Below are positions 6,435 through 12,266 of a DNA stretch of 18,609 nucleotides, piece by piece (position 1 is the stretch's first letter; each line of letters begins with the position of its first letter). A model generated the notes under the pieces. The model ran no database searches. It was not told the DNA's origin and saw only the letters and a program-made list of their open reading frames with translations. A program made the position numbers and the translations under genes. Source of the DNA: Bacteroidales bacterium (GTDB lineage Bacteria > Bacteroidota > Bacteroidia > Bacteroidales > JAGOPY01); the NCBI GenBank assembly GCA_030638325.1, contig DAOWEV010000020.1, positions 1 through 18,609 on the forward strand. The letters are read 5' to 3'.

Positions 6435-7976
6435 ATGAGAATCCGTGTAGTTTTAATCGTTACATTCCTGACAGCAGTTATGTGTTTAATGGGACAAGGC
6501 TGGCCACGCATTATTGCTGATTCAATTAATTCTCAATACTTCGATCTCGATGAGGACTATGATAATGGAATCCTGATAACCGGTACAATACATGGTAATC
6601 CATATGTACATCGTTATGGATGGATTATCAAGACAGATGTTAATGGCAATGTGCTTTGGGATAAGCGTTTCGGGGATGGTACGTACATGGTATGTTTCAG
6701 CAGTCTTTATAAAACATTTGACGGAGGGATGATCATCAGTGGTTCAACAAATCTTGTAACTGGAACTCATCAATTGAGTATGTTGTTCATAAAATTGAAT
6801 GCTTGCGCAGAAATTGAGTGGTGTTCATTTGTTTTAGAGAATTCTAACAATTATTGCATGTATGCTTCACATATTGTACAATTGAGTGATTCCTCATATA
6901 TAAGTTTAATAAATTGTGCTACAGAAGTCGATAATATTCGGATGAAATTACTTAAACTGTCTCGTGATGGGATTCCTTTGTGGAAAAAACCAATACCGCT
7001 TGACACATTAGTCCGAGCTGAGGGTGGGCAGGACATGCTGGTTACTGACATAGACAAGGTCCTTATTTCAGGCAATTGCCACTATTCCCTCAAAACAAGA
7101 CCTTATTTTATCATGAGTGATGCTGATGGTGAGATTTTATGGGATCTTAAATGGGAAGAGCCAGATTTTTATACAGCTTGGATAGAAAAAACCATAAATG
7201 GAAGTGGGGATTTCTATTATTCAGCAGGTAGTGCTTGGATTTATGATAGGCCTAAACCTCTAGTGCCAATACTGTATAAGTTTGATGGTCAGGGAAATCA
7301 GATACAATACACATATCTGATAGATGATACTACAAAATATGCTTCAAGTAATGCGCTTTGCATACTTGAGGATACCAATGTGATTGTTTCATACGATTGG
7401 TCTGATGATCAGCAACCTGGCGATACCAATAATTTTGCAATTATTCATACAGATACACTTGGTAATTATATAAATAGTCGAGAACTTATTGAAGCTAATT
7501 CTTTCTTTCCAAGTAAAATGATTACTACATTTGACCAAAAAGCATTAGCTATCAAAACATTATTGCTTGATGTTAATCAGGATATTTACCTCTGGAAGTT
7601 GAATCGCTTATTGCAAGACGATTCAATATACTCCCAGCCATTTACTTACGACAGCCTGTGCCCCTATCCAATCCTAATTGATACCCTGGACCTGGATTGT
7701 GGATTATTCACAAACCTGGAGGACATCCCATTAAAATCAGAATTTGATAAGGTTATTAAGCTCTACCCTAATCCATCATCAGGTGATGTTTATTTTGATG
7801 GAATAGACTTAAAGTACATTAAGCAAGTAAGGATATATAATCATGTCGGGCAATTGGTCTTCAACCAAGCTTTTACAAGTAATAGATTGGATGTATCAAA
7901 CCTGAAAACAGGATTGTATATTGTTGAACTCGATACTGATATTGGAATATTCAGAAAGAAAATAATAATTAAATAA
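6435..7976 (+). CDS. Secreted beta-propeller-like protein with type IX secretion sorting domain
   Basis: Predicted cell-surface or secreted protein of 513 residues with no recognisable catalytic motif. A signal peptide covers about residues 1-20 (basic start, hydrophobic core, then MGQGW). The middle (about 22-420) has repeated Trp/Gly-rich strands such as GWIIKTDVNGNVLWDKRFG, KLSRDGIPLWKK and MSDADGEILWDLKW, the pattern of PQQ/delta-60-type propellers in Bacteroidota. The C-terminal 75 or so residues are a T9SS type A sorting domain: KLYPNPSSGDVYFDG, VRIYNHVGQLVF, LDVSNLKTGLYIVEL and a basic KKIIIK end. The product would be exported by Sec, then by the Por machine, and the sorting domain removed or linked to lipopolysaccharide. 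Codon use is AT-rich like the decarboxylase upstream. Its job is unknown. Confidence 0.88.
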   Translation: MRIRVVLIVTFLTAVMCLMGQGWPRIIADSINSQYFDLDEDYDNGILITGTIHGNPYVHRYGWIIKTDVNGNVLWDKRFGDGTYMVCFSSLYKTFDGGMIISGSTNLVTGTHQLSMLFIKLNACAEIEWCSFVLENSNNYCMYASHIVQLSDSSYISLINCATEVDNIRMKLLKLSRDGIPLWKKPIPLDTLVRAEGGQDMLVTDIDKVLISGNCHYSLKTRPYFIMSDADGEILWDLKWEEPDFYTAWIEKTINGSGDFYYSAGSAWIYDRPKPLVPILYKFDGQGNQIQYTYLIDDTTKYASSNALCILEDTNVIVSYDWSDDQQPGDTNNFAIIHTDTLGNYINSRELIEANSFFPSKMITTFDQKALAIKTLLLDVNQDIYLWKLNRLLQDDSIYSQPFTYDSLCPYPILIDTLDLDCGLFTNLEDIPLKSEFDKVIKLYPNPSSGDVYFDGIDLKYIKQVRIYNHVGQLVFNQAFTSNRLDVSNLKTGLYIVELDTDIGIFRKKIIIK

Positions 7977-8077
7977 AATACAGTGCCTGATCGAGACGGC
8001 TAGTGAGCCAATAGCCCACTGGTAAAGCTTATAGTATCACAACCATCAACATAATAGGGCTGGCAAGAATTTATTGT

Positions 8078-8085
8078 TAATTTTG
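8078..8085 (+). promoter_or_regulatory. Bacteroidota-type -7 promoter element before prfA
   Basis: TAATTTTG matches TAnnTTTG exactly, with transcription expected near 8092 and a leader of about 95 bases before prfA. No clear -33 element is seen at 19-20 bases upstream. It would give prfA-pyrF its own promoter, which makes sense if an insertion has separated these genes from purM. Confidence 0.45.
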
Positions 8086-8130
8086 CAGTAATATTGAAAA
8101 TCTATCCTCTAAGAAGATGGCGCTGAGAGA

Positions 8131-8162
8131 TGGAATGGTGGAAGAATGGAATTGTGGATTTC
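8131..8162. repeat. Octamer tandem array (TGGA every 8 bases)
   Basis: TGGA recurs at 8131, 8139, 8147 and 8155, exactly 8 bases apart, giving the words TGGAATGG, TGGAAGAA, TGGAATTG and TGGATTTC. It sits in the leader of prfA, 25 bases before the start codon. It resembles the heptamer arrays in style but has a different period. Confidence 0.7.
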
Positions 8163-8186
8163 TAATTCATATTAAAGTAACGCGAT

Positions 8187-9257
8187 ATGCTGGAGAAACT
8201 TGAAGATATAAAGAAAAAATACGAGGATATTGAACAGCAAATGAATGATCCGGAAGTAATCGGTGATATGAAACGATTCATCAAGCTGAATAAAGACTAT
8301 AAGGAACTTCAGCCTTTCATCAAAGCTTATCACACCTATTCCAATATTCTGGCGAACTTAGATTCCACTAAAGAACTCCTGCATACGGAAAAAGATGAGG
8401 AGATGCGGGCCATGGCCAAAGATGAGTTAATGGAACTCCACCACAGGAAGGAAGAATTGGAAGAAGAGATACGCCTGATGCTGATCCCGGCTGACCCGCA
8501 GGACAAGAAAAACGCCGTTGTGGAAATACGTGCCGGAACCGGTGGCGATGAAGCCAGCATCTTTGCAGGGGACCTGTACCGCATGTACCAGAAGTTTTGC
8601 GAGTCGAAAAAGTGGAAAATCGACCCCGTCAGCGCTACTGAAGGCACTGTTGGGGGGTTTAAGGAAGTGATATTTGACGTTATCGGAGATGGCGTCTATG
8701 GTGAATTGAAATACGAATCGGGTGTACACCGGGTGCAGCGTGTTCCCAAAACCGAGACACAGGGCCGCGTGCATACTTCTGCTGCATCAGTGGTAGTCCT
8801 TCCGGAAGCAGATGAATTCGATATCGAGGTGAATGATGCCGATGTCCGGAAAGATACTTATTGTTCTTCCGGACCGGGGGGGCAATCGGTGAATACGACC
8901 TACTCAGCCATCCGCCTTACCCACATTCCCACCGGAATAGTCGTGACCTGCCAGGACCAGAAATCCCAGCTCAAGAACTATGACAAAGCAATGACTGTTC
9001 TGAGGACCAGGCTCTATGAACTGGAATATAAAAAATACCTTGACGAAATTTCATCCAAAAGAAAAACTATGGTGTCAACCGGTGACCGTTCGGCCAAGAT
9101 ACGGACTTACAACTGGCCACAGGGGCGTGTAACCGACCACCGCATCACCCTGACCATGTATAACCTCCCAAACTTCGTCAACGGTGATATCCAGGAGATG
9201 ATCGAAAAGCTGCAGTTGGCTGAAAATGCGGAAAGGCTGAAAGAGGGGCTGGAGTAG
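8187..9257 (+). CDS. prfA: Peptide chain release factor 1
   Basis: Class I release factor that reads UAA and UAG and triggers peptide release on the ribosome. The 356-residue product has the standard layout: a coiled N-terminal domain (MLEKLEDIKKKYEDIEQQM and on), RAGTGGDEASIFAGDLYRMY, then VHRVQRVP with the codon-reading tripeptide P187-K-T189 (RF1-type PxT, not the SPF of RF2), GRVHTSAASVVVLPE, and the catalytic GGQ at 231-233 within SSGPGGQSVNTT. RF1 and RF2 share the GGQ, so the PxT motif and the lack of an RF2-type frameshift support RF1. pyrF follows on the same strand. The last codons run directly into a heptamer array, which includes the stop codon TAG. Confidence 0.96.
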   Translation: MLEKLEDIKKKYEDIEQQMNDPEVIGDMKRFIKLNKDYKELQPFIKAYHTYSNILANLDSTKELLHTEKDEEMRAMAKDELMELHHRKEELEEEIRLMLIPADPQDKKNAVVEIRAGTGGDEASIFAGDLYRMYQKFCESKKWKIDPVSATEGTVGGFKEVIFDVIGDGVYGELKYESGVHRVQRVPKTETQGRVHTSAASVVVLPEADEFDIEVNDADVRKDTYCSSGPGGQSVNTTYSAIRLTHIPTGIVVTCQDQKSQLKNYDKAMTVLRTRLYELEYKKYLDEISSKRKTMVSTGDRSAKIRTYNWPQGRVTDHRITLTMYNLPNFVNGDIQEMIEKLQLAENAERLKEGLE

Positions 9258-9350
9258 TTGACGGTTGGCGGTTGATAGTTGACGGTTGGCGGTTGACAGT
9301 TGGCGGTCCCGCCTTCGGCTGGATCTCCGCTTCGCTCCGATTGACGGTTG
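9254..9350. repeat. Heptamer tandem array C (ACGGTTG words) with GC-rich insert
   Basis: Words from 9254: GTAGTTG (containing the prfA stop TAG), ACGGTTG, GCGGTTG, ATAGTTG, ACGGTTG, GCGGTTG, ACAGTTG and GCGGTCC to 9309. This is the reverse complement of the CAACCGT words of the array after purM. A GC-rich stretch of about 34 bases (9310-9343) with GCCTTCGGC and CCGCTTCGCTCCG then interrupts, and one more ACGGTTG follows at 9344-9350. The register shifts by one base across the insert. The fourth base of the full words is always G, matching the invariant C on the other strand in the long array. Confidence 0.9.
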
Positions 9351-9391
9351 GAAAATGTCAGGATGATTAGTAAGCAAATACAAACTACAAT

Positions 9392-10216
9392 ATGAAAAAA
9401 ACCGAACTGATCAGGCTCATCAAATCCAAACGTTCTTTCCTGTGCATCGGGCTGGACACTGATATTGACAAGATCCCTGCTCACCTGACAGACGCAACTG
9501 ATCCTGTTTTTGAATTCAATAAGGCGATCATTGATGCCACCCATGATCTGGCAGTCGCATATAAGCCCAACATTGCTTTTTACGAAAGCAGGGGCGCTGC
9601 CGGCTGGGAAAGCCTTGAAAAAACTATTAAATACCTGAAACAGTTTGGTAATGAGATATTTACCATAGCCGATGCGAAACGGGGCGATATAGGCAACACT
9701 TCCGGACAGTATGCAAAAGCTTTCCTGGAAAACCTTGATTTCGATGCCATTACCGTAGCTCCTTATATGGGAGAGGATTCTATTAGTCCTTTCCTGTCTA
9801 TTAAAGGCAAATGGGTGATCCTCCTGGCCCTGACATCCAATGCCGGCTCCAGGGATTTTCAGAATCTCGTTTCGGATCATCAGCCACTCTTCAAACATGT
9901 TCTTTCGGTTTCACAAAAATGGGCTTCCGATCAAAACATGATGTATGTAATCGGCGCTACCAGGGCAGAAATGCTGCGTGAGGTGAGGGCTATTGTGCCC
10001 GGTCATTTCCTGCTTGTCCCAGGGGTCGGAGCCCAGGGCGGCAGCCTGCAGAAAGTAGCTGAATATGGCATGAATAAAGATTGCGGACTGCTGGTCAACT
10101 CATCCAGGGGTATTATCTTCGCCTCATCCGGAAAGGACTTTGCAGAAGCAGCAAGAACAAAAGCTTTTGAGCTTCAACAGCAAATGCAACAGTTGCTGGA
10201 TGCAGCAAAATTGTAA
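9392..10216 (+). CDS. pyrF: Orotidine 5'-phosphate decarboxylase
   Basis: Last enzyme of UMP synthesis; it decarboxylates OMP to UMP in the cytosol. At 274 residues it belongs to the longer type 2 group of PyrF common in Bacteroidota and actinobacteria. Visible motifs are FLCIGLDTD near the start, VAYKPNIAFYES, the catalytic set D94-A-K96-R-G-D99 in IADAKRGDIGNTSGQYA, ITVAPYMGEDSI, and the phosphate-binding end PGVGAQGG followed by LVNSSRGI. It lies 134 bases after prfA, separated by a heptamer array, and is convergent with ilvE (47 bases between the stops). Its own stop codon and last two codons are part of another heptamer array. Confidence 0.95.
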   Translation: MKKTELIRLIKSKRSFLCIGLDTDIDKIPAHLTDATDPVFEFNKAIIDATHDLAVAYKPNIAFYESRGAAGWESLEKTIKYLKQFGNEIFTIADAKRGDIGNTSGQYAKAFLENLDFDAITVAPYMGEDSISPFLSIKGKWVILLALTSNAGSRDFQNLVSDHQPLFKHVLSVSQKWASDQNMMYVIGATRAEMLREVRAIVPGHFLLVPGVGAQGGSLQKVAEYGMNKDCGLLVNSSRGIIFASSGKDFAEAARTKAFELQQQMQQLLDAAKL

Positions 10217-10248
10217 ATCGTAAATTGTAAACTGTAAATTGTAGCTTG
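10207..10248. repeat. Heptamer tandem array D (TAAATTG words) covering the pyrF stop
   Basis: Six words in exact 7-base phase: AAAATTG, TAAATCG, TAAATTG, TAAACTG, TAAATTG and TAGCTTG. The first word encodes the last two residues of PyrF (Lys-Leu) and the second supplies its TAA stop. The array fills most of the space between the convergent pyrF and ilvE genes. No hairpin terminator is seen there. Confidence 0.85.
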
Positions 10249-10263
10249 CCTGTCAATGATCCA

Positions 10264-11283
10264 CTACTCAACCACTAAATTCCACCCATAAGGATCTTCT
10301 TCTTCGGCATACTGGATAGCCCTGAGTTTATTATAAAGCCTGGTGGAAACTGAGCCGGCTTTGCCGTCTTTACAATATTCATAAACCCTGCCGGTTTCGC
10401 GGTCTTCTATTTTTTTAATAGGCGAAATGATGGCAGCCGTACCACAGGCCCCTACCTCATCAAAATCCGCAAGTTCTTCAATAGTCACCTGTCTGACTTC
10501 TACCTCCATACCCATATCCAGGGCCAGCACCTGCAGGCTCATGTTGGTGATAGAGGGCAGTATAGTGTCGGAAGCAGGTGTGACATAAGTATTTCCTTTG
10601 ATGCCGAAAAAGTTTGCGGGGCCTGCCTCGTCAATATATTTGTTCTCCTTGGCATCGAGGAATAATACTGAAGCATGTCCTTCTTCCTTTGCCCGGTCAG
10701 CCGGCCTCAGGCTGGCTGCATAGTTACCCCCCACCTTGATATGGCCGGTACCCTGAGGGGCAGCCCTGTCATAATCTCTAACAAGCTGGATATTAACCGG
10801 ACTAAATCCTCCTTTAAAATAAGGACCAACCGGTCCTACGAAAATCATGAACAGATATTCCATTGCGGGTTTGACGCCTACCTGTGGCCCGGAGCCCAGC
10901 AACAATGGCCGGATATATAAAGCTGCACCGGTTCCGTAAGGAGGTACGTACTTTTTATTCATTTTGATAACCGTGGTAATGGCCTGGAAAAACAGCTCGT
11001 CGGAAACCTCAGCCATCATGATGCCATGTGCTGACCTGCGCATACGTTTTGCATTTTCCTCCCAGCGAAAGACCCGTATCTTCCCATCCTTACCCATGAA
11101 AGCCTTCATACCCTCGAATGCTTCCTGGCCATAATGCAGGCAGGTGGCAGCCATATGCATAGAAACATACTCCGATGAGCTGATCTCCAGCTCTCCCCAT
11201 TTCCCGCCTTTCCAGTAACAGCGAACATTGTAATCTGTCTTGAAATATCCGAAGGGTAAGTTTTTCCAGTCAATATTTTCCAT
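10264..11283 (-). CDS. ilvE: Branched-chain amino acid aminotransferase
   Basis: Fold-type IV PLP enzyme that transfers the amino group between glutamate and the 2-oxo acids of leucine, isoleucine and valine; it serves both synthesis and breakdown. The 339-residue product is of the BCAT type II length. Motifs: CLHYGQEAFEGMKAF near 48-62, FRWEENAKRMRRSA, GTGAALYIRPLLLG, the Schiff-base lysine K183 in GTGHIKVGGNYAAS, E219 in IDEAGPANFFG (contacts the pyridine nitrogen), the phosphate-binding PSITNMSLQVLA, and GTAAIISPI. It stands alone on the minus strand, convergent with pyrF, with about 300 bases of non-coding DNA before its start. No clear TAnnTTTG element is visible upstream. Confidence 0.94.
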   Translation of the reverse strand: MENIDWKNLPFGYFKTDYNVRCYWKGGKWGELEISSSEYVSMHMAATCLHYGQEAFEGMKAFMGKDGKIRVFRWEENAKRMRRSAHGIMMAEVSDELFFQAITTVIKMNKKYVPPYGTGAALYIRPLLLGSGPQVGVKPAMEYLFMIFVGPVGPYFKGGFSPVNIQLVRDYDRAAPQGTGHIKVGGNYAASLRPADRAKEEGHASVLFLDAKENKYIDEAGPANFFGIKGNTYVTPASDTILPSITNMSLQVLALDMGMEVEVRQVTIEELADFDEVGACGTAAIISPIKKIEDRETGRVYEYCKDGKAGSVSTRLYNKLRAIQYAEEEDPYGWNLVVE

Positions 11284-11332
11284 TTTCAGCTATTTTTAAT
11301 TTTTTTGAAATTTGCTACACGTCATTTTAATA

Positions 11333-11354
11333 ACCATCGAATGACCATTGAACG
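11333..11354. repeat. Two-copy 11-bp direct repeat upstream of ilvE
   Basis: ACCATCGAATG (11333-11343) is followed directly by ACCATTGAACG (11344-11354), matching at 9 of 11 positions. It lies about 50-70 bases before the ilvE start. It may be another decayed short tandem repeat or a tandem operator; two copies are too few to tell. Confidence 0.45.
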
Positions 11355-11455
11355 ACTCTGCTAATGTAAGAATTTTCCTGAATATACAGTTTGTTTTTTG
11401 GGTGAAAGGCCAAATATTGGCTAAATATTATGTTGATGTGCTGACTTAAAAAATG

Positions 11456-11463
11456 TATTTTTG
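11456..11463 (+). promoter_or_regulatory. -7 promoter element inside the left end of the transposase unit
   Basis: TATTTTTG is a perfect TAnnTTTG match. A TTG at 11433-11435, overlapping the outer inverted repeat, lies 20 bases upstream and could serve as the -33 element. Transcripts would start near 11470, include the left hairpins and reach the transposase ATG at 11582. Confidence 0.5.
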
Positions 11464-11466
11464 TTA

Positions 11467-11483
11467 GAATCCTGAAAGGATTC
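11467..11483. repeat. Hairpin L1 (7-bp stem, GAA loop)
   Basis: GAATCCT and AGGATTC pair perfectly around the loop GAA. It is the outermost of three left hairpins of the transposase unit. The third left hairpin (11546-11558) has the same GAA loop. Confidence 0.8.
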
Positions 11484-11493
11484 AAGGTGTAAG

Positions 11494-11522
11494 CTCAGGG
11501 CGAAGTGAAACGAAGCCCTGAG
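11494..11522. repeat. Hairpin L2 (CTCAGGGC stem, 13-base loop)
   Basis: CTCAGGGC pairs perfectly with GCCCTGAG around a purine-rich 13-base loop (GAAGTGAAACGAA). The right-hand hairpin at 12086-12120 has the same CTCAGGG stem core and, read on the other strand, a similar GAAGCGAAGCGAA loop. Confidence 0.85.
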
Positions 11523-11545
11523 AGATATGATGTTATATTAAATTA

Positions 11546-11558
11546 GGGCTGAAAGCCC
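11546..11558. repeat. Hairpin L3 (GGGCT stem, GAA loop)
   Basis: GGGCT and AGCCC pair around the loop GAA, 24 bases before the transposase ATG. Its partner on the right side (12052-12064) has the stem GCCCT/AGGGC and loop TTC, that is GAA on the other strand. Confidence 0.8.
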
Positions 11559-11581
11559 GACATATAATTAATAATAAAATC

Positions 11582-12028
11582 ATGCCACAAAGTTTATCAA
11601 AAGTATATATACACTGCATATTTTCCACTAAAAAAGGTGAGCCAGTGATCACTGATGCCATTCGAAAGGATTTACACTCCTATATCATAGGAACATTATC
11701 AAAAATTGGTTCTTATGTAAATGAAATTTATGCTAATCCTGATCACATTCATGTTTTGTGCACCTTGCCTCGGACTATTACTATTGCTGAATTAATTTCA
11801 AAAATAAAAACACCTTCTTCCAGATGGATTAAAAAACAAGGCATTATTAATTTTTCCTGGCAAGGAGTATATGGGGCTTTCTCTGTCAGTTCGTCAAAGG
11901 TGAAGGTTGTTGAAATGTATATTAAAAATCAACCACAACATCATAAAAAAACATCATTTAAGGATGAACTACGTAATTTTTTTGATGAATATAACATTGA
12001 TTTTGACGAACGTTATATATGGGACTAA
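11582..12028 (+). CDS. Y1 HUH transposase, IS200/RAYT family (REP-associated type)
   Basis: Single-strand DNA transposase of 148 residues. The HUH metal-binding pair is H55 and H57 in NPDHIHVLC, and the catalytic tyrosine is Y113 in VEMYIKNQPQHHKKTSF. The C-terminus (EYNIDFDERYIWD) is typical of the Bacteroidota branch of this family. The length fits Y1_Tnp proteins and no TnpB or second gene is present. The hairpins on both sides, in mirror orientation, suggest the enzyme recognises these structures as REP-associated transposases do. The gene appears intact: the catalytic residues are present and no frameshift is visible. Whether it still moves itself, or acts on dispersed palindromes elsewhere in the genome, cannot be told from one copy. 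Confidence 0.92.
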   Translation: MPQSLSKVYIHCIFSTKKGEPVITDAIRKDLHSYIIGTLSKIGSYVNEIYANPDHIHVLCTLPRTITIAELISKIKTPSSRWIKKQGIINFSWQGVYGAFSVSSSKVKVVEMYIKNQPQHHKKTSFKDELRNFFDEYNIDFDERYIWD

Positions 12029-12051
12029 CAATTCTTTGTGTATGAGGTGCC

Positions 12052-12064
12052 GCCCTTTCAGGGC
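12052..12064. repeat. Hairpin R1 (GCCCT stem, TTC loop)
   Basis: GCCCT and AGGGC pair around TTC, 23 bases after the transposase stop. It mirrors the innermost left hairpin (loop GAA on the opposite strand). Confidence 0.8.
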
Positions 12065-12085
12065 TTGTGTAAAATGTTAATCTAT

Positions 12086-12120
12086 TAGCTCAGGGTTTCG
12101 CTTCGCTTCACCCTGAGCTA
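12086..12120. repeat. Hairpin R2 (10-bp CTCAGGG stem, 15-base loop)
   Basis: TAGCTCAGGG pairs perfectly with CCCTGAGCTA around the loop TTTCGCTTCGCTTCA. The stem core and the loop, read on the other strand, mirror the second left hairpin at 11494-11522. This is the most stable palindrome of the unit. Confidence 0.9.
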
Positions 12121-12126
12121 TTACAT

Positions 12127-12145
12127 TAAGGGGCGTTGCCCCTTA
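12127..12145. repeat. Hairpin R3 (TAAGGGGC stem, GTT loop)
   Basis: TAAGGGGC pairs perfectly with GCCCCTTA around the 3-base loop GTT. It is the outermost right hairpin, just inside the right terminal repeat. Its stem differs from the outermost left hairpin, but the small loop size is shared. Confidence 0.85.
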
Positions 12146-12219
12146 GAACGTGAGCCAGCACATCAAAATAATTTTCAACCACTTGCAACCTGCAACAATA
12201 ATATAAACAACATATTGGT

Positions 12220-12227
12220 TAATTTTG
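12220..12227 (+). promoter_or_regulatory. Bacteroidota-type -7 promoter element before ygeY
   Basis: TAATTTTG matches TAnnTTTG exactly, 39 bases before the ygeY ATG. No convincing -33 TTTG is seen at the expected distance. It would drive ygeY and ygeW together. Confidence 0.5.
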
Positions 12228-12266
12228 CGAATTAGGTGGCTAACTTTATAGTCTAAAATCAATCAA

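Larger units (their letters stand above)
11434..12165 (+). mobile_element. IS200/RAYT-type unit with nested hairpins and terminal inverted repeats
   Basis: The unit holds one Y1 transposase gene. Its edges are marked by an imperfect inverted repeat: TGATGTGCTGACTTA at 11434-11448 and TGAGCCAGCACATCA at 12151-12165 (13 of 15 pairing). Inside these, three hairpins stand on each side of the gene. Left: 11467-11483, 11494-11522 and 11546-11558. Right: 12052-12064, 12086-12120 and 12127-12145. IS200-type elements lack classical terminal inverted repeats and use subterminal hairpins, while RAYT (TnpA-REP) genes are flanked by REP palindromes, so this unit looks RAYT-like with an added outer pair. 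Confidence 0.7.

Noticed and set aside
7999..8021. AGTG-GC/GC-CACT palindrome after the propeller gene
   Set aside because: The stem is interrupted by a mismatch, is short and has no T-run, so it is not supported as a terminator.
9107..9898. Minus-strand open frame of 263 codons opposite prfA/pyrF
   Set aside because: It lies antisense to two clearly conserved genes and across a heptamer array, and its translation shows no domain; it is a shadow frame.
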